Source: Chlamydomonas sphaeroides
Taxonomy: Eukaryota; Chlorophyta; Chlorophyceae; Chlamydomonadales; Chlamydomonadaceae
Assembly (NCBI GenBank): GCA_001662425.1
Contig: BDDC01000323.1
Location: forward strand, 2,796 to 66,795
DNA length: 64,000 bases
Direction of reading: 5' to 3'
The translations under genes and the position numbers were made by a program. Shown here piece by piece: positions 1 to 9,636 of this stretch (position 1 is the first letter of the stretch; every line of letters starts with the position of its first letter). The notes beneath the pieces were generated by a model. It was not told the DNA's origin. It made no database searches and was given only the letters and a program-made list of their open reading frames with translations.

Positions 1-1787
1 GGCACGGCCGCAAGCGAGGTTCTAGGGGACGGGGGCAAGGGGGCAGGGGGCTGGGGATGCACCAAGGGTGGAGTGTACAAGACCTACAAGACCTGGTTGG
101 GCGGCGCGACGACCGGCCCAAGCCCGGCTTCCCCATCCCAGGCGCCCCAGCCACGGCCGAGGACTCGCTGCGCCCCACTCTCCCTCCCCGGCACCCAGCG
201 CCCCGCCGCACCCGGCACCGGCACGTCGGGCGAGCCGTCGTCCGCGCACATCTGGAACGACGGCAGCCGCAGCTCCATGTCGGTGCGCGTGATGGGAAAG
301 TCCTGGCGGGCGGGCGGCGGAGGGATGGGCGAGGCCAGGCCAGCGCGGGCGGCACAGTGCGTGCTGGGCGCTCGCGGCCCCGGGCCCTAGCAGCACCTAC
401 CCGAGCCCGGTGTCCCAGCCGCGGGCGGCGGCCCCCCCTGCCATCCCCGCCCCCACACGTTCCCCCTCCTCTGCGGCGCAGCACCCCCGCTCCCCCCTGC
501 ACCCACCGCGCACCTCCGTCCCGAATATGAGCTTGAGCTCCTTGCCGCCCAGCGCCTTGGCCAGGTCCTCGCTGTGCTGCACCACCGCCCGCTCCAGCAC
601 CTACCAGACGGGACGGTGTGGGTGGGGGGCGCGGCGCGTGCAAGGGGCGAAGCGGCGTGAGGGGGCAAGCGGGCTGCCGCTTGAGCAGCGCAGCCACTGG
701 GGCGCGGCTGTGTGTGAGCCCAGCCTGGCGGCCGTGGCGCTGCGCTCCCACGAAAACCGCCAAGCCCCTCACTCTCCCATTCCATCTCCAGTCCCAGCCC
801 CAGCCCCGGACACGGGACCCCCCAGCCCCATCCAAGACATGCCGTTGCGCTGCCCACTGCCCTGCCGCACCCCCAGGACCCCGGCGACGCGCCTTCTGCA
901 TGCCCGCGGGCTTGTGCGGCTCGTTGTGCTTGTGCAGCACCTCGAAGCGGACCCGGTACAGCTTGGAGGCGGGGTCGGGGTACAGCACCGCCATGCTCTT
1001 GCCCGTCGCGTACTCGCCCCTGGAAGGGGACAAGCGGGCGGGGTGCGGCGGGCGTGTGCGGCAGGGACGGGGCGGGCGCCGTGGGCGAGGCGCCCGCGTG
1101 GCGCTCGGCCACACGGTTTGCGAGCTGCGCAACGAGGACGGGGACGCAGGTGCGGCGGAATGGGGGTTGCGGGTACAGATGCGAGCACGGGTGCGGGCGC
1201 GCGAGGACGAGGCCAAACAATGCCGCACCACTTGATGTCGGCAATCTCCTGCAGGCTCTGCTCCACGGTCTTGTCCGACGCGCGCGCCACGTCGTAGGAC
1301 CGCCTGAACCAGCCCTGCGGCGGTTGCGGGATGAAGCGGTGGAGGGCCGGGCAGGGCACGGGGTTTATCTTTGTGGAGCGATTCAGGCCTCTGAAGTTAA
1401 GCATCCAACGCATCCGATGGGAGCGACGCGACGCCAGTGCCGCAGCGGGTTTGCAGCGCGTCAAAAGCAGGGGCAGGGCGTTGGGCTGTTTCCCCTCCCT
1501 CCCCGCGCCTTCTCCCGTTGCTCCCCTCGCCGTGTCAACCCACCTCCATCTCCGTCCCTCCCGCCCGCCTATTACGTACCTCGCCGCATCGCCGCGGCCC
1601 TATCGCCCTCACCCCCCGCCATATCCCGCCCGCCCCACTATGTTCTATTCGTGGGGTTGCCCGGCCGCACCTTTACGGCATCATCAATCCAAGGGTGCGC
1701 GCTGCAGTCGTATGCTGTCGCTGCGCGCAACGCTGCGAACCCCAACAGGGCCAAGGCGAGCCACGCCACGGCCCAAGACGTCCTCAT
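1..1787 (-). CDS. Partial secretory-pathway protein, GT90/CAP10-like glycosyltransferase (3' end beyond window)
   Basis: Exons read right to left: 1671-1787, 1229-1314, 893-1019, 514-600 and a last visible exon starting at 302 and ending near 219; all phases agree. The start at 1787 (MRTSWAVAW) opens a typical signal peptide with an Ala/Leu core ending ATAYDC, so the product enters the ER. Later exons read GWFRRSYDVARASDKTVEQS, then EYATGKSMAVLYPDPASKLY, then EDLAKALGGKELKLIFGTE, then DFPITRTDMELRLPSFQMC followed by ADDGSPDVPVP. The stretch 'D-P plus P-x-F-x-x-C-x-x-x-x-x-x-D-I/V-P-x-P' is what KDELC/POGLUT/DUF821 (GT90) enzymes show around their catalytic half, which is why I make that call; the rest of the family signature would lie left of base 1. 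The intron after 893 needs a GC donor (CAGAAG|GCGCG). The family assignment is an inference; the gene model itself is more secure. Confidence 0.55.
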
Positions 1788-2142
1788 CGACAGCGCGGGC
1801 AACCTAGGGTAACTCGGCATCTGCACTCAATCGCATAGCTGCTACTCAGTAACGTTAACAGGGCAAGGATCGGATTGAAGCAGCACAATGCCGCAGAGAC
1901 ACAAAGTGACAAACTGCCTTCAACGATTGCGAAAGGCAGCAGGGCAGATGAGCTATCGTAAATATACAAGTGCAATCATGAACGGCCCTGTTGTGCAGTT
2001 CCAAATACGCGGGCACGCGGCGTGCCCCCAAACCCTGCCGCCCGGCCCCGCCCGGCCCCGCGAAACCCAGCCCCACCCTGCCGCGCTGGGATGTGCGGAG
2101 CCCAACCAAGCTCCCCTGAATACCTGGTCAGCATGCGTAGAA

Positions 2143-2203
2143 CGGTTTTCTTGGTCGCGTGAGCGCCGGATACCGTGCTGCCTTTGCGTACTTTCGCTTT
2201 CTT
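2143..2203 (+). repeat. Direct repeat, copy 1 (61 bp)
   Basis: The segment containing TGGTCGCGTGAGCGCCGGAT recurs almost unchanged at 2331-2391 (only a handful of differences, in the T-run and two or three transitions). Non-coding; probably a local duplication or a piece of a dispersed repeat. Confidence 0.85.
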
Positions 2204-2330
2204 TTTCAATCTCGCGGAGCCAGGGGAGCACTCCGGTCCCACACGGCTACACCGTCAACGACTTCCCAGTCCCTGTGGCGAGCGCAACTCCCAAGACGGC
2301 TACGCTGGGGTAACAAATGCTTCCAGGGGC

Positions 2331-2391
2331 CGGTTTTTTTGGTCGCGTGAGCGCCGGATACCGTGCTGCCTTCGCATACTTTCGCTTTCTT
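2331..2391 (+). repeat. Direct repeat, copy 2 (61 bp)
   Basis: Second copy of the 61-bp segment at 2143-2203, same orientation, 188 bp downstream. Confidence 0.85.
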
Positions 2392-3369
2392 GAGCGTCCC
2401 CTGCCCCGCCGTCCCTCCCTACATCCCACCATCCCCTAAGCTGCTGTACACGGGCTCGTCGTCCTCGTCCATGTCAGTTGTTGGCGTGAACCCGCCCATC
2501 GTGCCTCAACACACAGCAACGCCCGTCAACGCCTTTGTGTGCAGTTTGAGCTTAGGAAGCTCAGCAGCCCAGGCAGCACAGGCCGCGATCCGTTCTTGTC
2601 TGCTTGAGCGGCAGTCGAGGCTTCCTGGTCGCTGGGCTGACGGGGCAACCACGGCAGCCCGCTGGGCAGCCGAACCGTCGTCGGCGACGATTGAAGTCCG
2701 GTGTCACATATAATGCAGCGATCAACTGATCGTCTAGCTCGACCTGTTACGCATCAATGTTCCTGCTCGTCCGGCTGCGGACGCGGACGCCGCGTCACAA
2801 TTGCGCGTCCGAAATTGGACGCCAATGTTTCTCTCGCTGGTGCCAGCTGCGACACAGAATCGACTCGTGCACCGCGTCTTTCACACCAACACGCGCTGTC
2901 TCGCTAGCCCATTAGCCTCTCAACGCGCAACAGTCCTTTTGCCAACACGCCGACAAGAAGTGGGCTGGAACTGAGCTGGCTGACGGTCGCGATTAGGTGT
3001 GGATTGGCGTGCTAGCGGTGCGCCCGCGGAGCTGGTCGCAAGAGGAGCGCGTAGGCGTAGGATGTCTCCGAGCATTTGGTGAGTGCCTGCCTGGGCTCAA
3101 TTTGTGCTATACAGTGTCACTTACCACTCTGGACCGCATGGGGGGAGTTTATGTGGTGCTCCCCGACCGCAAGCATCATGCCTCGTCCTGGCCGCACATC
3201 CCGCCGAGCGCCGAGCCTGTGCACCCCTGCCATGGCAGCTTACAACAAGCACAAATAACACTGATTTGGGAGATGGTTGATACCGCGGCCGTGTGTGGTA
3301 GCTAACCAGCCCTTCTCCGCCACCCGTCGATGACGCTGTACCGTGTCCGGGCCCCCGCTTGCCCTGCAG

Positions 3370-6300
3370 CCCCTTCCCCGTCGACGACGACGCCCCCGCC
3401 TCATCCACGTCCTCGGTATCCTCGACATCCCTGGTCTCGACCTCCTCTCCCGCTGCGTCGCTGGCATCCTCCACCTCCTTATCGTCAGCTTCCACGGCGC
3501 CCATGACCGCCCCGGCCGACGCCGCGAGCACCTTAACATCTGGGCCCGACTGGTCCCGCGTGCGCCTGGGTGTAGACCCCGCACCCACGATGTTCGTGGC
3601 GCATTGGGCAGCAGAGACGGGGCGCTGGGATGGAGGCTCGCTGGTGCCGTACGGCCCCCTCAGCCTACTACCAGCAGCGCAGGTGAGGCTCCCGTCCTGC
3701 TTTGTGCAGACCCCACACAACAGACCGCTGTCAGCTGGTTGACTGTCCGTGATGCCGGGCGTTCAACCAATCACGGACTGGTACCCGCTCTGCCCGCTTC
3801 TCCTCTCTGCCCCAGGTCCTCAACTATGGGCAGTCCATCTTTGAGGGGCTCAAAGCCTACCGCTGCCAGCAGGCGCCCCCGCCTCCGGCTGACGCTGGCT
3901 CGTCCGCCCCCGACAGCGCCCCCGCCGCCTCCTCTTCCTGCCCCTCCAACCGCATCCTGCTGTTTCGGCCGGACGCCAACGCCTCCCGCTTCGCCGCGGG
4001 CGCGCAGCGCATGTGCATGCCGGTGGTGCCTCCCTCCATGTTCCTGGCGGCACTGCACGCCGTGGTCCGAGCCAACCAGGCCTGGGTGAGTCAGGCCACA
4101 TGACGCTGCGACAGAGGCCGTGCTGGTCGGGGCACGCACCGAGGGCCGCGGCTCCGCAAGCCTGCTGCTGATGAGCCGTGGCTCTCCCCTCGGCCCGTTC
4201 CTCCAGGTGCCGCCCCCCTGCCGCGGCTCGCTGTACCTGCGGCCACTGCTGCTGGGCACGGGGCCGCTGCTGGGGCTGTGCCCCGCGCCCTCGTACACCT
4301 TCGGTGAGCGTTGCCAAGGGAACACAAGCGGCAGGAGGCTGCGTTGCCGGAGCCCCTACGCCAACAGGCGGGCGCCGCGGCCTCTCGTTACCTGACGCGC
4401 TCGCCCCGCTCCCTGCCCCTGCCCCCTGCCCCCTGCCCCCTGCAGTGGTGTACGCGGTGCCGGTGGGCGGCCGCGCCAAGGTGGGAGCGGCGGGATGTGG
4501 CAGCGCGGCGCACACGGTCGCTGATGTGTGCGACCCGGGCCCGCGGCCACACGGTGTCGTATCACACCCCGCCAGAGTCCCACTCGCCCCAACCTCTCCC
4601 GCCCTCTGCACCCTCCCTCCCTCCCTCCCTCCCTCTGCACCTCAGGGCGGCCAGCTCACGGCGCTCGACTATCTCATCCACGACTCGCTGCACCGCGCCG
4701 CGCCGCGCGGCGTGGGCTCCACCAAGGCCGCCGGCAACTACTCGCCGTGCCTGGTGGCTCAGCAGGAGGCGCGGCAGCAGGGCTGCGCGGACTGCATCTA
4801 CCTGGACGCACGCACGTGAGCGGGACTGCTATGCATGGGCCCGGGAGCCGGGTCGCGCCGGCTATGAAAGTACCCGCTGTCCTGCTTGTGGACTGCACAT
4901 CCGCATCCACGGACATGTGCTGGACGGCCCCGGCTGGCCTGCTCACCAGCCTGCTTGGCTGCCGCGCCCTGCCCCCTTCCCTGCAGCGATACGTACCTGG
5001 AGGAGGGCTCCGGCTGCAACGTGTTTGCGGTGCACGGCCGGCAGCTGACCACGCCGCCGGCCGCCGGCTCCATCCTGCCGGGCATCACGCGGGCCAGCCT
5101 GCTGGCGCTGGCCTCGGCGCTGGGCTATGCGGTGCGCGAGGAGCCCATCAGCGTGGATCGGGCGCTGCAGGTGCGGGGGCTGGGCAGCAGGTTCCAGGCG
5201 CGGGTGTGAAGGGTTTCAGAAGTTTTAGAAGTTTTAGTGGTTTGATCTGGCGGGTTGGAGTCGAACAGCGTGAAGCGGGTGCTGCAGGTGCGGAGGAGCG
5301 GCGGCAAGCGTGGGATGCGCTGGCGGGGGTGGGGTCCTGACCTCCGAAGCGGTGACGGCATCTGTGGCGTACTTCCGGGCACTGGGGTTGTTGCTAGATG
5401 AGCTGGTGTGAAAGGCCAACGCTGGCAATCGACACCCCGGCTGCCTTCGCTGCAGGCCGACGAGATGTTTGCGACCGGCACGGCCGTGGTGCTTCAGCCC
5501 ATCGGCTCCCTCACCTTCAAGGGCGCCCGCGTCGCCTTTGCGCGCCACGGCGAGCCCACCGCCAACTGCGCGGCCGACACGGGCGCTTCCGAGCAGCCCT
5601 CCACCGCAGAGGCCGAGGCCGACAGCGCCGCCGACCTGTCGTACGGCTACGGTGACGTCGCCCGCCTCAGCGAGGAGCAGCGGCTGGCGCTGGCGGCGGC
5701 AGCGCCGGAGCCGGAGCCGGGGTCGCTGCCGCCGGGCGTAGGGGCCACGGCCCAGCGGCTGTACACGCTGCTGACGGGCATCCAGTACGGCAGGTACGGC
5801 TCTCGGCCTGGGCGCAGCCGCCACATTGGTTTGGGCAGCGATGCATAACTAGTCAAGGCGTTTGGGGCGGCCTGCCGGGCTCAATGGGATCGGCTCGGGG
5901 TGTCAACACCACAATGTTTCTGTGGGTGTGCGGTTGCAGGACCGCCGACCCGTTTGGCTGGATGGTGGACGTGGAGCTGCAGGGGCCCACAGGTGGGTGG
6001 ATGCCTGCCTTGCTCGAGCGTGCGCAGCGCGCCCTATCCTTGCGTGGGCCGCCCATGTGACCAGTGCGATTCCGCGCTGCTGCCGCTGCTGTTGGAACCC
6101 CACTGTCCCCCGCGACGCGCTGCACAATGACGGCAGCTGACAGCACATCCCGCCCGTCGCCCGCGCTTGGCCTCCCGCAGCCGGGCCGCTGTGCCTGGAC
6201 CAGCTTCTGGAGGAGCTGCGCGACTGCGGCCTGGACGACGAGGAGCAGGAGGCGGACGGCGTGACGGCGGTGGTGGCGACGGGGCCCGAGGCGGCGGCCG

Positions 6301-6371
6301 GGGTCAAGGGCAAGGGCAAGACGGCGGCTGCGAGGCAGCGCTCTGTGTTCGCCGACCCCAACCTGGAGTGA
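3370..6371 (+). CDS. BCAT: Branched-chain amino-acid aminotransferase (BCAT), class IV PLP enzyme
   Basis: Transfers the amino group between Leu/Ile/Val and 2-oxoglutarate. Exons: 3370 (or ATG 3503)-3682, 3816-4085, 4207-4303, 4446-4480, 4646-4815, 4987-5170, 5456-5793, 5940-5992, 6181-6371; phases all fit, giving 505 residues from the ATG at 3503. Family marks in order: VDPAPTMFVAHW, VLNYGQSIFEGLKAYR, LYLRPLLLGTGPLLGLCPAP, the PLP lysine in GVGSTKAAGNYSP (codon 4724-4726), YLEEGSGCNVF, GITRASLLALA and ADEMFATGTAVVLQPIG. The exon before 3503 follows a good CTGCAG acceptor at 3369 and continues in frame as a Ser/Asp-rich stretch without ATG, so an upstream exon with a transit peptide is likely but not found. 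Odd points: a Gln/Pro/Ser insert after the GLKAYR motif, an acidic insert after the GARVAFARHG strand, and a non-family C-terminal tail ending SVFADPNLE. Confidence 0.93.
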
Positions 6372-7138
6372 GGGGTGGGGCCAGGGGCCCTGCCCTGCGG
6401 CGGAAGGTCGGCGCGCTAGCGAAGCCACCGCAGCTGCACGCCGGAGACTGGACTGGGCGCGGCACAAGCTGACAGATTGGAAGGGCGCATTGAGGGCGCA
6501 TTGAGGGCGCTGAGGGCGCGGCGAGGAGCGGTGGGGGCTGGGAGCTGATTAGCGCTGCGCTGAGAAGTTAGTGGCGGGTGTCTTCTGCGTTGCCATTGTT
6601 TGGCAAGGCGCTGGCCAAATGGAGGTCTGCGACTGCAAGCCGCTGGGTTCAAAGGAAGAGAGGTATGAAGCGGGAGATACTGTGTCGCTAGGCGCACGCA
6701 CGCGTGTACGCTGAGGGCGGAGTGGTTGAGTGAGGTGCTGGCGGTGGGCGCGTTACTGCTGCCGGCGGCAAGGTGCACGCTGGTGGAATAGGAGCGGTGA
6801 GCGACGGTGAGTGTGAGGTGAGTTGGCTGCAGCTGGTAAGAATCGAATGACGTACATGGTGAAGGCAGGTGGTGCTGTCGTGTTGCTGCTGTTTCGTTGT
6901 TGTTTGGTGTCGACAGAGTGATGGTGCTCGTCGAGGGGCAAGCTTCATGTATCTGAGTTACAACCGCTCCGGCCCCGATGAACAGCCGTACACCTAGCCG
7001 GCCTCATGCCTGCGAGCAGCGAAAGATGCGGCGCCGCCTTGCGGCATCTGCCGCACCCCGTCCTGCCGCCCACGGCTGCGACCCACATGCGCCGCCTCCA
7101 CATCCTGCGCCGCCAACCCGCCACACGCCGCGGCCCGC
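6372..7138. other. Convergent intergenic region (BCAT 3' UTR / bL25 3' UTR)
   Basis: Between the stop codons of two converging genes. It contains a TGTAA signal for the leftward bL25 gene (6958-6962 as TTACA on +). I saw no TGTAA for BCAT. The AT-richer part around 6830-6930 looks like plain UTR. Confidence 0.5.
6958..6962 (-). terminator. TGTAA polyadenylation signal of the bL25 gene
   Basis: TGTAA on the minus strand about 180 nt after the bL25 stop; TGTAA is the usual poly(A) signal of Chlamydomonas-type nuclear genes. Confidence 0.5.
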
Positions 7139-9238
7139 TCAGTCCTTGCCCACGTCCGTGGTGCAGCGCAGCACGGGCGCGTTGTAGTTCTGCGAGACAG
7201 GCACAGAGACACGGGCACAGGCACACGCGCTAGCACGAGTTCGCAGCTGCAGCAACTAGAACCCGACCCCAAGTACCTGGCCCCAACGGCCGCCGAGGAC
7301 ACCCGCTGCCGTACCTTCTCGTACAGCTTGGTGCCGGGTGGGATGGGCATCTCCCGCACCAGCACATCCTGGTCCAGGTCCAGGTGCCGTACGTTGACCT
7401 CCACGTACGGCGGGATGGCGCCGCCCAGCGCCTTGTACCGCATTGTACGCCTGCACAGGGGCACGGCACCGCAGCCGCCAGATCAACCGCAGCTTTGCAA
7501 CCCAAGCCGCAGCTCACAACGCCTCCATTCCGGCCCCACGCAGCCCGGCAACCGCCACCCACTCCCAGCCACCTCCGCCCCCTTACACCCCCCGAGCTGC
7601 CCTGCGCACCTGAACATGCTCATCCAGCCGCCTTTTTTTACCCCGGGTGCCAGGTCGTCGTTGAGCAGCCTCACCGGCACGTCCACCAGCACCACCCGGT
7701 CGGCCGGGCAGAACAGCAGGTCCAGCCCCTCCAGCGCCTGGAGGGCAGGGCGGGCACAGGATGGCGGCAAGGGCACATGCGGTAGGAACCCAAGACGCCA
7801 GAAGCCGGAGACGATAGCGTGAGGCTTGCTACGTGCAGGGAGGAATGCGGTGAGCGGACTGGCCCAAGCGCCTTTGGCGTACTGGGCAGGCACACTCTGG
7901 GCGGCAGGAAGCCCCGGTTATGTGCGGCCGCCCTTGGGCTGTTCAAATTGCCGGTGGAAGCAGGCTACAGTGGTTGGATGGCGTGTGAGGTGTTGGGAGG
8001 CCAGGCCTAGAGCCATGGTCGGCCAGTTTCCCTCCGGTAGGGTAGGACCCAAGGCTGAGTCCTAGCACGCGAGGGAGCTGCATTATACGCGGCACCCTCT
8101 GACGCGCGCGAACGAGGTGCCCCCCACCTGCGTCACGGCGTTCATGTGCACCCGCGACGGCTTGGCGCGCAGCACGCCCAACAGCCTGGGCTGAGGCCCC
8201 GCCTGACCCTGCCCCTGCGCGTCCTTCCCCCCAGCGAGCGCCGCGGCGCTCGGCGCCAGCGGCTGGCCCGGCTGCTGCTCGGGCGGCGGCGCGAGCAGGT
8301 TGATCTGCACGGCCCGAGCTGTGCAGCCATTGCGGCCGTATGTCCGCACCTGCGGGCCACCGGCGGGCATGCGGGGTACGGCACAGTTGCCGCACAGCTT
8401 GAGAGCAGCACCGCGACGGCGGTGGCGGGGCGGCCAGCGCCGTTGCCCCTAGCGGTCACTCCATCTCTGCCTCACCAGACGGGCCACATCACGCTCCGCA
8501 AAGTGCATCAGCAGCACGCCGTCCATGGGCCCTGGCGCTGAGCGACGGCTGCGGCCGCCGCCCCGGCTGCCGTCCTCGGCCCCAGCCCCGGCCCCGCTGC
8601 CTGCTGCCGCCGCTTCTGGCAGCGGCAGCGAGTACACGCGCGCCGGCACGCGACCCGAGGCGCGCAGCCACTTGCAGATGGTGCCGCGGCGGAGCTGCTC
8701 GGCGGCTGGGCCGTGCGGCCGGACGTAGGCGTCCAGGCAGGGCAGCCCCGGCTCGACGTCGTGGGCCGGCAGCGGGAAGGGCAAGGTCGCGGCCGAGAGA
8801 GGCAGAGTGCTGCGCCGGCGGCCGTCAAGCCGGGAGGCTGTCTCCAGGCCGGCCTCTGATAGGACGTAGGGGAGGTGCATGTGGAAAGGGATGCAACGGG
8901 CCAGGGGTAGGTCAGCGGGGGCGACGGCGGCATGGAGTCGAAACGCTCTGGAAGTGCACGCGCATGTGACCTCGCCCGGAGCTGTACGCTGTGTTTAGAG
9001 ACATACCAATGTCGCGCAGTTCACGGAGGATTTCCTCCGGCACGACGGACGGGGAGCGGTCCTCGCGAGGGACGAGGTGCAAGTGCCGGACGGGCGGGGG
9101 CACCGTGCCGTGTGAAGCGCCCGCGCCCGCCGTCAGCTGCAAGGCGCCCAGCAGCCATCCACGAACTGCAGTCTGCAGCGGGTTGCTCGATGTGACAGCG
9201 CACGCTGTGGCACAGCGCAGCGCGCTGGCGAGCGCCAT
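7139..9238 (-). CDS. Organellar 50S ribosomal protein bL25 (L25/CTC family)
   Basis: Large-subunit protein that in bacteria binds 5S rRNA. Exons (right to left): 9007-9238, 8476-8855, 8128-8349, 7610-7737, 7315-7450, 7139-7189; phases agree and give 382 residues. The N-terminus MALASALRCATACAVTSSNP is Ala/Ser/Arg-rich with no acids, as in mitochondrial or plastid presequences. The L25 N-domain hallmark appears about residue 130 (EQLRRGTICKWLRASGRVPA, compare bacterial LRxxGxVPAxxYG). The C-terminal beta domain follows: LLFCPADRVVLVDVPVRLLN and then PYVEVNVRHLDLDQDVLVRE, matching the family's 'P.xVDVSxLDIGDxIxVxDL'. It is longer than bacterial L25/CTC because of Gly/Ala-rich linkers (GSGAGAGAED and a Gln/Gly run in exon 3). 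bL25 is absent from plant chloroplast ribosomes but present in plant mitochondrial ones, so mitochondrion is the likelier site; this is inference. Confidence 0.85.
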
Positions 9239-9636
9239 CAGCGTTGTGACAGCTGCACTAAGGTCCCCACGGGGATTCCGACGATGTGTTCTAACACCTA
9301 ATACGCGTAGTGGTAGGCCTGCGTCATGCGTGTGCAGCTCAGCACGAAGCTGGGGATGGCAGGCAGTGTCGTGTTATGGGTCGATGTGTTCTTAACAATT
9401 ACTCAAGTACAGTTATGTTGATGGGGCACTCCAGTTGCCGCTGGGCAAGGGTTGCCAGAGCTGAATCGCATGGCGACATGACCCAAACGCTGTTTGGCAG
9501 CCTTCACCGATCACATAACCCCATACAAGAGCCACCGCATACGCAGACGTCCACGCTATTGGCCGCCTATGTAGCCGCTTCTCTTATTCCCGACATCGTT
9601 CCACTTTCGCTGCACTAAGCGCGTGCCGTGACAACC
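9239..9636. promoter_or_regulatory. Shared divergent promoter region, bL25 (-) / SLC35B transporter (+)
   Basis: Only 398 bp separate the two start codons, so promoters and leaders of both genes lie here. The motif GATGTGTTCTAACA at about 9281-9294 recurs as GATGTGTTCTTAACA at about 9381-9395. No clear TATA box was seen. Confidence 0.5.

Larger units (their letters stand above)
1788..3369. other. Intergenic/5' region between divergent GT90-like and BCAT genes
   Basis: No exon could be supported here. The region must hold the GT90-like promoter (leftward) and, probably, the untranslated leader and any transit-peptide exon of the aminotransferase (rightward). It contains a 61-bp direct duplication (listed separately). 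A short ATG ORF at 2713-2907 begins MQRSTDRLARPVTHQ and could be a targeting exon, but nothing ties it to the aminotransferase. Confidence 0.4.

Noticed and set aside
2713..2907. ORF MQRSTDRLARPVTHQ... as the BCAT transit-peptide exon
   Set aside because: No donor site or phase match to the exon at 3370 could be shown.
8881..8947. Alternative upstream start of bL25 exon 2 at 8947 (CTTCCAG acceptor)
   Set aside because: It puts the exon in a frame that loses the L25 signature; the TATCAG acceptor giving a start at 8855 keeps it.
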